From the NCBI RefSeq assembly GCF_042433915.1, contig NZ_JBHLUN010000007.1:62001-126000 (forward strand): a stretch of 64,000 nt of DNA. Direction: 5' to 3'. Source of the stretch: Roseomonas elaeocarpi. Its GTDB lineage: Bacteria; Pseudomonadota; Alphaproteobacteria; Acetobacterales; Acetobacteraceae. How positions within the stretch are numbered: position 1 is the stretch's first letter; every line of letters begins with the position of its first letter. Shown here in pieces: positions 42,463 through 50,413 of this stretch. The translations under genes and the position numbers were made by a program. The notes below the pieces were generated by a model. The model saw only the letters and a program-made list of their open reading frames with translations, did not search any database and was not told the origin of the DNA.

Positions 42463-44517
42463 ATGGACCCGGCATTCCGCGGCCAGGCAGCCACGATCGT
42501 GACCGAGCCACCGCCCCGGGCACAGCGCCGGGTCGCCGGCTGGCTCTGCCTCCTCGCCGCGCTGGCGACGCTCTGCCTCCTGCCGCTCGCGGCGCGTGGC
42601 GGCCCCGTGCTGCCCGGCTTCATGCTGATCCACCAGACCGCGCTGGTGATCACCTACGGGCTGAGCGCCTGGGTGCTGTTCGCGCAGTTCCGCCGCGCCC
42701 GTTCCGTGCCGCTGCTGCTGATCGCCGGCGGGACGCTCTACACCACGGCCATCGTGCTGCTCCAGCTGCTGAGCGTGCCCGGCATCGTGCCGGCGGGGCG
42801 GCTGCTCGGCGCGGGGCCGGAAACGACGACCTGGCTCTGGACCTTCTGGCACCTGGGGCCGCCGGCCTGCGCCCTGGCCTATGCCCTGACGCTGCGCGGT
42901 GAGCAGACGCGGCTGGTTCCGTCCGGCGCCGGCCGGCTCGCGGTGGCCACCGCGGTGCTGGCGGCGCTGGTCGCGGCCGGGCTGAGCGCGCTGCTGGCGA
43001 CCGGAGGCCTGCCCTGGCTGCCGCACCAGGTGACCGGGGACGACTACACGGCGCTGACCACCTCGGGCGTCGGGCCGGCGGTGCAGCTTCTCACGGTCGT
43101 GGCGCTGTTGGCGGTTTGGTGGGCCACCAGGCGCAGGCCCAGCGTGCTGGACCTTTGGCTCGGCGTGTCGCTGGTGCTGCTGGTGCTGGACAACTTCCTG
43201 ACCATGGCCGGCAGCGCGCGGGCCACGGTCGGCTGGTACGTGGGGCGCATCGAGGCGCTGGCCTCGGCCTTCGCGATTCTGTGGGCCTACCTGCACGAGG
43301 TGGATGCCCTGCGCGCGCGGGCCGAGGCCTCGGCCGAGGAAGCGGCCCGGGCCGGCGCGGCCCTGCGGCAGGCTCAGAAGATGGAGGCGATCGGGCGCCT
43401 GACCGGCGGCATCGCGCACGACTTCAACAACCTGCTGATGGTGGTGACCAGCGGCTTCGAGATGATCCGGCGCCGGCCGGAGGATCAGGCGCGCACCATC
43501 AAGCTGGCCGATGCCGGGCTGGAGGCGGCGCAGCGCGGCGCCCGGCTGACGCGGCAGCTGCTGACCTTCGCCCGCCGCCAGAACCTGCGGCCCGAAACCG
43601 TCAACCTCAACGCCTCGCTGCTGGACTTCGAGCCGCTGGTGCGCCGCGCCCTGGGCGAGGCCGTCGAGTTCCACTTCACCCTGCACCCGGCGCTTCACCC
43701 GGCCCGGATCGACCCCGGCGAGTTCGAGGCCGCGGTGCTCAACCTCGTGGTCAATGCCCGCGACGCCCTGCCGCCGCAGAACGGCCGCATCCTCGTCACC
43801 ACCCGCAACGAGCGCCGCGCCGCGCCGGCGCAGCCGCAGGCGCCCGAGGCGGTGCCGGCCGGCGACTACGTGGTGATCTCGGTGGTGGACAACGGCACCG
43901 GCATGGACGCGGCCACCCGTGCGCAGGTCTTCGAACCCTTCTTCACCACCAAGGAGTTCGGCAAGGGCTCCGGCCTCGGGCTGAGCCAGGTCTGGGGCTT
44001 CGCGCGCTCCGCCGGCGGCACGGTGGAGATCGCCTCGGCGCCCGGCCAGGGCACGACGGTCGAGATCTGGCTGCCGCAGGCCGAGCGCCTCCAGCCGTCC
44101 GCCGAGCACGGTACCGGCGCGGCCTCGCCGCTGCGCCGCGCCGATGCGGGGGAAACCGTGCTGGCGGTGGAGGACGAGCCCGCCGTGCTGGCCGCGGTGA
44201 CGGAAAACCTGGCCGATCTCGGCTACCGCGTGCTGGCCGCGCGCAATGCCGGCGAGGCGCTGGCGATCCTGCGTGGGCCGGAGCGGGTCGACATCCTGTT
44301 CTCGGACGTGGTGATGCCCGGCGGCATGAACGGCGTGCAGCTCGCGGTCGAGGCCGGGCGCCTGCGCGGCGGCCTGCGGGTGCTGCTGACCTCCGGCTAC
44401 ACCGATGAGGCGCTGGCCGGGCAGCACAGCGTGCCCTCCGACGTGCCGATCCTGACCAAGCCCTACCGGCGGGAAGAGCTGGCGGAACGCCTGCAGGTGG
44501 CCCGCCGCAACGGCTAG
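42463..44517 (+). CDS. Hybrid sensor histidine kinase with MASE4-like input and C-terminal receiver
   Basis: A 684-residue membrane kinase. Residues 20-275 form about eight membrane helices with the pattern of MASE4 sensory domains (LPGFMLIHQTALVITYGLSA). Then come a coiled linker and the HisKA box with His319 (TGGIAHDFNNLL). The ATPase domain has VVDNGTGMD, FEPFFTTKEFGKGSGLGLSQV and a final GTTVEIWLP. A receiver domain follows, with Glu570-Asp571 and the phospho-acceptor Asp615 (FSDVVMPG). It likely senses a membrane signal and passes phosphate internally. It is downstream of actP with a separate ribosome site; the output protein is not in view. Confidence 0.92.
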   Translation: MDPAFRGQAATIVTEPPPRAQRRVAGWLCLLAALATLCLLPLAARGGPVLPGFMLIHQTALVITYGLSAWVLFAQFRRARSVPLLLIAGGTLYTTAIVLLQLLSVPGIVPAGRLLGAGPETTTWLWTFWHLGPPACALAYALTLRGEQTRLVPSGAGRLAVATAVLAALVAAGLSALLATGGLPWLPHQVTGDDYTALTTSGVGPAVQLLTVVALLAVWWATRRRPSVLDLWLGVSLVLLVLDNFLTMAGSARATVGWYVGRIEALASAFAILWAYLHEVDALRARAEASAEEAARAGAALRQAQKMEAIGRLTGGIAHDFNNLLMVVTSGFEMIRRRPEDQARTIKLADAGLEAAQRGARLTRQLLTFARRQNLRPETVNLNASLLDFEPLVRRALGEAVEFHFTLHPALHPARIDPGEFEAAVLNLVVNARDALPPQNGRILVTTRNERRAAPAQPQAPEAVPAGDYVVISVVDNGTGMDAATRAQVFEPFFTTKEFGKGSGLGLSQVWGFARSAGGTVEIASAPGQGTTVEIWLPQAERLQPSAEHGTGAASPLRRADAGETVLAVEDEPAVLAAVTENLADLGYRVLAARNAGEALAILRGPERVDILFSDVVMPGGMNGVQLAVEAGRLRGGLRVLLTSGYTDEALAGQHSVPSDVPILTKPYRREELAERLQVARRNG

Positions 44518-44623
44518 GCGCCGCGTCGCGCCTCGGTGGAGGGTGGCAGGGCAGGGGAAGCCGCCCGCCCATCCGCGCGGGCCGGCGGCGCCTCGCCCGC
44601 CCTCCGCCCCGCGCGGGGGCGCC

Positions 44624-45427
44624 TTACTTCTCGACGAAGGCCTTCTCGATCACGAACTCCGCCGGCTCGTGCTGGCTGCCCTCGCGGAAGCCGCGCTCCT
44701 CCAGGATGGCGCGGCAGTCGGCCAGCATCTCGGGGCTGCCGCACAGCATCACGCGGTCGTCTTCTGGCGAAAGCGGCGGCAGGCCCAGATCCTCGAAGAT
44801 CTTGCCCGAGGTGATCAGGTCGGTGACGCGGCCCTGGTTGCGGAAAGGCTCGCGCGTCACGGTCGGGTAGTAGAGGAGCTTGTCGCCCACCAGCTCGCCC
44901 AGGAACTCGTGCTGCTTCAGCTCCGTCTCGATCAGGTCCCGACACGCGAGCTCCGCCACCTCGCGCACGCCGTGCACCAGCACGATGCGCTCGAAGCGGT
45001 CATAGGCCTCTGGCTCGCGGATCAGGCTCAGGAAGGGCGCGAGGCCGGTGCCGGTGGACAGGAACCACAGGGTCTTGCCGGGGCGCAGGTTGTCCAGCAG
45101 CAGCGTGCCCACCGGCTTGCGCCCGACAAGCACCGTGTCGCCCGGCTGCAGGTGCTGCAGCCGCGAGGTCAGCGGCCCGTCGGGCACCTTGATCGACAGG
45201 AATTCCAGCTCCTCGTCCCAAGGGGCGGAGGCGATGGAATAAGCGCGCAGCAGCGGCTTGCCGTCCACCGGCAGGCCGATCATCACGAACTGCCCGGCCT
45301 GGAAGCGCAGCGCCTGGTCGCGCGTGGTGCGGAAGGTGAAGAGCCGGTCGGTCCAGTGGTGCACGGACAGCACCGTCTCGTGGAAGAAGGCGGCGCTCGG
45401 GGCGGGCTTGGCAAGGGGTGCGTTCAT
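44624..45427 (-). CDS. fpr: Ferredoxin/flavodoxin-NADP+ reductase
   Basis: A 267-residue FAD-containing reductase of the bacterial FPR class. The FAD-binding LLRAYSIASAPW is at about 77-88, the NADP-binding GTGLAPFLSLIREPE follows, then MLCGSPEMLADC, and the C-terminal IEKAFVEK is typical of alphaproteobacterial FPRs. The start at 45427 precedes family sequence; the long open frame upstream is an artefact. It moves electrons between NADPH and ferredoxin or flavodoxin, often in oxidative stress. It stands between the kinase gene (convergent) and the GNAT gene (divergent). Confidence 0.94.
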   Translation of the reverse strand: MNAPLAKPAPSAAFFHETVLSVHHWTDRLFTFRTTRDQALRFQAGQFVMIGLPVDGKPLLRAYSIASAPWDEELEFLSIKVPDGPLTSRLQHLQPGDTVLVGRKPVGTLLLDNLRPGKTLWFLSTGTGLAPFLSLIREPEAYDRFERIVLVHGVREVAELACRDLIETELKQHEFLGELVGDKLLYYPTVTREPFRNQGRVTDLITSGKIFEDLGLPPLSPEDDRVMLCGSPEMLADCRAILEERGFREGSQHEPAEFVIEKAFVEK

Positions 45428-45621
45428 GTCGCCGCCCCTATGAAACGGAGGCGGTCCGGACGCAACGGCCAACCGCGAGCCGAGCACGGTGAATTGCGAG
45501 GCATTCGCGCAACGCAACCCTTGCGGTCCAGTGGCCAGCCCGCCGCGACGCGGTGGCAACCTGCCCGGTGCGCCCCGGCGGTGCCGTTGCCAGCCGGCCC
45601 GGCCCGATGCCAGGGTGGCGC

Positions 45622-46341
45622 ATGTCCGCCGCGTCCCATTCCCCCGCAACCTCGCCCGCAACCGAACCGCCGCTCGGGCCCGAGGTCGATCCCACGCCCC
45701 GGCCCCTGCCGGCCCGCATCCCCCATCGCGGCGCCTCGGTCGACCTCGAGCCGCTGCACCCGCGCCACGCGGCCGAGCTTTTCGCGGCCTCCCAGGGGGC
45801 GGAGGGCAGCTGGGCTTATCTCGGCTACGGCCCCTTCGCGGACGTGGCGGCGATGCGCCGGCACCTCGGAAGCTTTTCCACCCAGCACGACCCGGTCGCC
45901 TGGGCCATCCGGCCGCACCGCACCGGCACCGCCGACGGCTGGCTGACGCTGATGGAGATCGCCCCGGCCGACGCGGCGATCGAGCTCGGCCATATCTGGT
46001 TCAGCCCGCGCCTTCAGCGCACCCGCGCCGCCACCGAGGCGATGTTCCTGCTGATGCGCCACGCGATGGACGACCTCGGCTATCGCCGCCTCACCTGGAA
46101 GTGCCACGCGCTGAACGCGCCGTCGCGCCGCGCGGCGGAACGGCTGGGCTTCCAGTACGAGGGCACGCTGCGGGCGGTGAAGGTGGTCAAGGGCCGCCTG
46201 CGCGACACCGCCTACTTCTCGATCCTGGCCGAGGAATGGCCCGAGCGCGCCGCGCGGATCGCCGCCTGGCTCGACGACGCGAACTGGGACGCCGCGGGCC
46301 GACCCCGCACCTCGCTGGGCGGTAGGGGGCTCGCCGGGTAG
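45622..46341 (+). CDS. GNAT N-acetyltransferase (RimJ/RimL-like)
   Basis: About 239 residues from the ATG at 45622; upstream in-frame starts exist, but family similarity begins after RIPHRGASVDLEPLHPRHAAELF. It matches the Acetyltransf_3 type: GHIWFSPRLQRTRAATEAM contains the CoA-binding Arg-x-R-A-T pattern, and KCHALNAPSRRAAERLGFQYEGTLR is the family C-terminus. It likely transfers acetyl from acetyl-CoA to an amine or protein N-terminus. The substrate is unknown. Confidence 0.9.
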   Translation: MSAASHSPATSPATEPPLGPEVDPTPRPLPARIPHRGASVDLEPLHPRHAAELFAASQGAEGSWAYLGYGPFADVAAMRRHLGSFSTQHDPVAWAIRPHRTGTADGWLTLMEIAPADAAIELGHIWFSPRLQRTRAATEAMFLLMRHAMDDLGYRRLTWKCHALNAPSRRAAERLGFQYEGTLRAVKVVKGRLRDTAYFSILAEEWPERAARIAAWLDDANWDAAGRPRTSLGGRGLAG

Positions 46342-46694
46342 AGGGCGGGCAGGGGGGCTCGCACGGACCGGGAAATCTCCCGACGGACCCGACGTTGGCG
46401 CCTGTGTCGTCGTTCCGGCCGCAGCCCTGACGCCGAATCGTTGCGGGGCCGATGATGATCCCGGTGGGTGGGCGCGACACCATCCCCATAGGGGGCGAAG
46501 TGGGAACCACCACGCGCCACCGCGCCAGGGGGATGAACACCGGTGCCTGAACCGATCCCTCTGCCCCGGCCCTCGCGCAGCGTCGCGAAGCGAACCTCCG
46601 CCGGAGTCCACGTTTTCCGCAGCTTTCCGGCAGCTGACGCGCTTGCTCCCGGGCGCCGGTATGGACAAGTTGGCAGCCCCTAACGGAGTTCCCG
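46342..46694. other. 353-base gap upstream of the second GNAT gene
   Basis: GC-rich sequence with no gene, hairpin or A/T-rich promoter patch that I could support. A TTCCGGC word occurs a few times. The ribosome site of the next gene lies at its right end. Confidence 0.5.
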
Positions 46695-47222
46695 ATGCCG
46701 ATCCGCGACGCTGCTTCCTCCGACATCCCGGCGATGACCGCCATCTACGCGCACCACGTCGCCCATGGCACCGGGACCTTCGAGGAGGAGGCGCCCGACG
46801 CCGCGGAGATGACGCGCCGCTTCGAGCGCGCGCAGAAAGCCGGCTGGGCCTGGCTGGTCTTCGAGAACGAGGCGAACGAGGTGGTGGGCTACGCCTACTA
46901 CGCCCAGTTCCGCGACCGCTCCGCTTATCGCTTCACCGCCGAGGACTCGATCTATATCCGCGACGACGTGCGCGGGCAGGGCGTGGGCAAGGCGCTGGTG
47001 GCGGAGCTGCTGGCACGCGCCGAGGCCGCGGGCTTCCGGCAGATGCTGGCGGTGATCGGCGACAGCGAAAATGTGGGCTCGATCGGCCTGCACCTGTCGC
47101 TGGGCTTCCGGCAGACCGGCGTGCTGCGCGCCACGGGGTTGAAATTCGGCCGCTGGCTCGACGTGGTGTTCATGCAGCGCTCGCTGGGCGAGGGCGACCG
47201 CACGCTCCCCGACGAGGGCTAA
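46695..47222 (+). CDS. GNAT acetyltransferase of the PAT/MddA type
   Basis: A 175-residue N-acetyltransferase similar to phosphinothricin or methionine-sulfone acetyltransferases. It begins with MPIRDAASSDIPAMTAIYAHHV, then FEEEAPDAAEM and DDVRGQGVGKALVAEL holding the acetyl-CoA loop (R-G-Q-G-V-G), and ends with GSIGLHLSLGFRQTGVL and FGRWLDVVFMQR, all hallmarks of the subfamily. An ATG at ideal spacing after CGGAG supports the start. It probably detoxifies amino-acid analogues such as methionine sulfoximine; resistance has to be tested. Confidence 0.92.
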   Translation: MPIRDAASSDIPAMTAIYAHHVAHGTGTFEEEAPDAAEMTRRFERAQKAGWAWLVFENEANEVVGYAYYAQFRDRSAYRFTAEDSIYIRDDVRGQGVGKALVAELLARAEAAGFRQMLAVIGDSENVGSIGLHLSLGFRQTGVLRATGLKFGRWLDVVFMQRSLGEGDRTLPDEG

Positions 47223-47317
47223 CGGCGGGTCGACGGACGCGGCGGCGATACGCGCCCCGGTCCACCGGATAACGGCCCACCGTACCCGGCACGCCATTCG
47301 CGCCCCTGCTTCCCAGT

Positions 47318-47359
47318 CCGTTCTTTCGAGACCGTTCTTCCCGAACCGTTCTTCGCAAC
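47318..47359. repeat. Three tandem copies of a 14-bp unit
   Basis: CCGTTCTTTCGAGA, CCGTTCTTCCCGAA and CCGTTCTTCGCAAC follow one another, sharing CCGTTCTT. They lie between the PAT-like gene and the bicupin gene. The period equals that of the repeat at 29390-29445, but the sequence differs. They could be regulatory or just slippage products. Confidence 0.65.
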
Positions 47360-47476
47360 TGCGGGAGGATCGTGACGTGTGCTCCATTCCCGGGAACGAT
47401 CCGCCCGGCTGACCCGTTCGGGCCACCGGACGCGGGTTCCTCCACGACCCGCCGTCGCCGGAGGTTCGTACACGCC

Positions 47477-48712
47477 ATGCCTGATCTGTCCCGCCGCGCC
47501 GCGCTGGGCGCCGCCACGGGTGCCGCCCTCGTGGCCGGCGTCGCCCGCGCATCCGATGCCGTGGCCCAAGGGGCACCGACCGCCCCGCTGCCGATGCGCG
47601 GCAACGAGGGCGCCGACATCCTGGGGCCCCGCAACCTCGCGCGGGAAGCGCAGAACCCCGACATCGTGTCGCCGCCCAACACCGATGCCGGCACGCTGCC
47701 CAACCTCCGCTTCTCCTTCGCCGACAGCCACCAGCGCATCGAGCCGGGCGGCTGGGCGCGTCAGGTCACGGCGCGCGAGCTGCCGGTCAGCAAGAGCATC
47801 GCGGGCGTCAACATGCGCCTCAAGAGCAACGTCGTGCGGGAGCTTCACTGGCACAAGGAAGCCGAGTGGAGCTACATGCTGGCCGGCCGTGCCCGCATCA
47901 CCGCCGTGGATGCGGACGGCAACTTCTTTATCGACGATGTCGGGCCGGGCGACCTCTGGTACTTCCCCTCGGGCATCCCGCACTCGATCCAGGGCATCGG
48001 CGACGAGGGCTGCGAGTTCCTCCTGGTTTTCGACAGCGGTGACTTCTCGGAAGACAGCACCTTCCTGCTGACCGACTGGTTCGCGCACACGCCGAAGGAT
48101 GTGCTGGCCAAGAACTTCGCCCTGCCAGCCAGCGCCTTCGACAACATCCCCAAGAAGGAGCTCTACATCTTCCCGGCGCCCGCCCCCGGCGCCACGGTCG
48201 CGGCCGATACGCCCCAGGGCGCGGGCAAGGTGCCCGAAAGCTTCAGCCACCGCATGCTGGCGCAGGATCCGTTCCGCTTTCCCGGCGGCACGGTGCGCAT
48301 CACCGACAGCAAGGTCTTCAAGGCGTCCAAGACCATCGCCGCCGCGCTGGTGGAGGTCGAGCCCGGCGGCATCCGCGAGCTGCACTGGCACCCCAACACC
48401 GACGAGTGGCAGTACTACATCGAGGGCACCGGCCGCATGACGGTCTTCGCCTCGCAGAGCAGCGCGCGCACCTTCGACTTCGCCGCCGGCGACGTGGGCT
48501 ACGTGCCCTTCGCGCAAGGCCACTACATCGAGAACACCGGCTCCACCACGCTGCGCTTCCTGGAGATGTTCCGCTCCGACCACTACGCCGACATCTCGGC
48601 GCGGCAGTGGCTGGCGCTGACGCCGCACGCGCTGGTGCAGGCGCACCTGAACCTGCCCGCCGGCGCGGTGGAAGGCTTCCCCACGGCCAAGACCGTGGTG
48701 ATCAAGGGCTGA
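47477..48712 (+). CDS. Exported bicupin, oxalate decarboxylase family
   Basis: A 411-residue two-cupin protein of the OxdC family. The N-terminus LSRRAALGAATGAALVAG is a Tat-type signal. The first cupin has HWHKEAEW with His124, His126 and Glu130; the second has HWHPNTDEW with His303, His305 and Glu310, each with a later His (PSGIPHSI, AQGHYIENTG). These are manganese ligands in OxdC, which converts oxalate to formate and CO2. The ATG at 47477 lies 12 bases after GGAGG and is preferred over an upstream GTG. The N-terminal signal suggests a folded, metal-loaded export to the periplasm. Confidence 0.93.
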   Translation: MPDLSRRAALGAATGAALVAGVARASDAVAQGAPTAPLPMRGNEGADILGPRNLAREAQNPDIVSPPNTDAGTLPNLRFSFADSHQRIEPGGWARQVTARELPVSKSIAGVNMRLKSNVVRELHWHKEAEWSYMLAGRARITAVDADGNFFIDDVGPGDLWYFPSGIPHSIQGIGDEGCEFLLVFDSGDFSEDSTFLLTDWFAHTPKDVLAKNFALPASAFDNIPKKELYIFPAPAPGATVAADTPQGAGKVPESFSHRMLAQDPFRFPGGTVRITDSKVFKASKTIAAALVEVEPGGIRELHWHPNTDEWQYYIEGTGRMTVFASQSSARTFDFAAGDVGYVPFAQGHYIENTGSTTLRFLEMFRSDHYADISARQWLALTPHALVQAHLNLPAGAVEGFPTAKTVVIKG

Positions 48713-48786
48713 GGAGAGGCCCCGGCGCGACCCGGGCACGGTGCCCGGAATGCGCCGGGGCAGGGGCTCCGGCCGGAACGCCGCCG

Positions 48787-49209
48787 TCAGGGTGCCGCGG
48801 GCTTCGGGGCAGCGGCCCCGCCCGGCACGTTCGCCGCGCCGTTGACCACCATGTCGCCCATCTGCTTGCACAGCGCGGCCTCGGAAACGTTCTGCGCCTT
48901 GGCGGCATCGGCCAGCGTCACCGTGTTGCCGTTGATCGAGATCGTGCCGGAGCGGCCCAGCGCCTCGGCCGCGTCCACGGGCGTCTTGTCGGCCGGCGGC
49001 GGCAGCATCGTCATCATCCTGCGCTGGGTGTCCACCGTGCTCGCCTCGATGAAGCTCCGGCCCTGGCAGTATTCCAGGACGCCCAGCTGATTTCCGGCCA
49101 TCTGGTGGAACATCGCGATCTGCTCGGGCGTCTGCGCCGCGGCGGGGGCCGCGAGGCCCGCGCCGCCGCCGAGCGACATCACACCCAGCAGCAGGATGGT
49201 ACGGTTCAT
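48787..49209 (-). CDS. Small secreted protein of unknown function
   Basis: A 140-residue protein with a clear signal peptide (TILLLGVMSLGGGAGLAAPAAA, cleavage near AAAQ). The ATG at 49209 follows GAGGA. The mature part has two cysteines (EYCQGRS and ALCKQMGD) about 75 residues apart that could form a disulfide, a helical Met-rich region MFHQMAGNQLGVLEYC, and a Pro/Ala tail. I do not recognise a family. It converges on the bicupin gene and is divergent from the DUF3597 gene. Confidence 0.72.
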   Translation of the reverse strand: MNRTILLLGVMSLGGGAGLAAPAAAQTPEQIAMFHQMAGNQLGVLEYCQGRSFIEASTVDTQRRMMTMLPPPADKTPVDAAEALGRSGTISINGNTVTLADAAKAQNVSEAALCKQMGDMVVNGAANVPGGAAAPKPAAP

Positions 49210-49437
49210 GACGCTGTCCTCTTGGTTGCGGGAGCGGAACACGCCGGGCGGGTAATCGTTTCAGTTCCGGTTCCGGCCGGTCCCGGGTCCTCCGCGCCGC
49301 CGGTGCGCGGCCACTCGTGCCGCCTCGCAAACGTCACCCTTCGCGGCATTAACCGATGACACTTCTGCCCCGCTGGCGGCGTTACGTGGCCGCGACGCCC
49401 GGTCCCGCCGGGCCCTTTTGCGAGGAGCCAAGACCCG

Positions 49438-49878
49438 ATGAGCCTGTTCTCCACCATCATGAACAAGATCTTCCACCCGACCGCCGCGGCGGCCGAGCCC
49501 CCGGCGCAGTCGGGCACCCCGGGCCAGACCGGCACGCCGGCCAGCGGCAGCGCCGGCACGCAGCAGACCAGCCCCGCCTCGGCCTCACCGCCGCCCGCCG
49601 CCGGCGGCGCCGCGCCGCAGAACGTCGACGTGCAGCAGGTGCTGACGGACATGGCCGCGAAGAAGGGCGGCGGCGGCAATTGGCAGACCTCGATCGTGGA
49701 CCTGCTGAAGCTGCTCGACATGGACAGCAGCCTCGATGCCCGCAAGCAGCTAGCCCAGGAGCTCAACGTTCATGCCGGTGCCGACGGCTCGGCCGAGCAG
49801 AACATCGCCCTGTCCAAGGCGGTGTGGCAGCAGCTGGCCCAGAACGGCGGCCAGGTTCCGGCCAGCCTGCGCGACTGA
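49438..49878 (+). CDS. DUF3597 family protein
   Basis: A 146-residue soluble protein. The start MSLFSTIMNKIFHP leads into a Pro/Ala/Ser/Gly linker of about 45 residues, then the conserved domain VDVQQVLTDMAAKKGGGGNWQ, SIVDLLKLLDMDSSLDARKQLA, and ELNVHAGADGSAEQNIAL, characteristic of DUF3597. The family is known from alphaproteobacteria, sometimes with a LysM-like reference, but its function is unknown. The ATG follows CGAGGAGCC. It stands alone. Confidence 0.87.
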   Translation: MSLFSTIMNKIFHPTAAAAEPPAQSGTPGQTGTPASGSAGTQQTSPASASPPPAAGGAAPQNVDVQQVLTDMAAKKGGGGNWQTSIVDLLKLLDMDSSLDARKQLAQELNVHAGADGSAEQNIALSKAVWQQLAQNGGQVPASLRD

Positions 49879-49987
49879 GGCGCGCGGCGTGGGCCGGCGT
49901 TTCAGCCCCGAGGCTGTGACGCGCCTGCCCGCGCCTTTCCTCCCCCGGCAGCGGGTGGGTTTGTCGGCCCTCCCGCGCCCCTGAGGA

Positions 49988-50374
49988 TCATCCCGCCTGA
50001 GCGACCGGCTCCATTCGGAACCGCGCGGCCGAGACCGCGTCGTCGCGCAGCGCACCCTCCACCATGTCTCTCGCCGCCTCGCCGGGCACCAGCGCCACCA
50101 CGCGGTCGAACCACGCCACCGTGCCCCGCACCCGCGCCTGGAACAATCGGTCCAGCGCCTGAGCCGCCGGGGAGCGGCCGCCACAGCAGGCGCAGGCGAC
50201 GGCGTGGCTGCTGAACACCTCGAAGCTCAGCGCCGCCACCGCGCCCACCATCGGCCGTGCCGGCAGCTCGCCCGCCGCCAGCACGGCGGAGGGTCCGGCG
50301 CGGAGGGCTTCGGCCATCGCGTCCTCACTCTGCACGAGGATCACGGGCACGCGGGCATCGAGGGACCAGTTCAT
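49988..50374 (-). CDS. Small unknown protein divergent from the ArsR-methyltransferase gene
   Basis: A 128-residue soluble protein with no signal peptide. It has a Cys pair-rich motif, HAVACACCGGRSPAAQALDRLFQ, that could bind a metal, and an acidic C-terminal part (VPGEAARDMVEGALRDDAV). I do not recognise a family. Its start is 7 bases from the 22-bp palindrome that also lies 12 bases from the divergent regulator GTG, so it is probably under the same control as metH. There is no ribosome site between palindrome and ATG. Confidence 0.68.
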   Translation of the reverse strand: MNWSLDARVPVILVQSEDAMAEALRAGPSAVLAAGELPARPMVGAVAALSFEVFSSHAVACACCGGRSPAAQALDRLFQARVRGTVAWFDRVVALVPGEAARDMVEGALRDDAVSAARFRMEPVAQAG

Positions 50375-50380
50375 TCACTC

Positions 50381-50402
50381 GACATAAGGATATCTTTATG
50401 TC
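50381..50402. promoter_or_regulatory. 22-bp palindrome, probable operator of the ArsR-methyltransferase regulator
   Basis: GACATAA-GGATATCT-TTATGTC: outer 7-bp arms are perfect, and the inner part is GATATC flanked by one mismatched pair. It fills most of the 39-base gap between two divergent starts (50374 minus, 50414 plus) and is A/T-rich in a GC-rich genome. Size and shape fit ArsR-family operators that control methionine/SAH genes. The binding protein is inferred from position. Confidence 0.8.
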
Positions 50403-50413
50403 ATTGTCCAGGG

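Noticed and set aside
46342..46694. A possible gene or RNA in the 353-base gap
   Set aside because: No frame with a ribosome site, no stable hairpin and no A/T-rich promoter patch.
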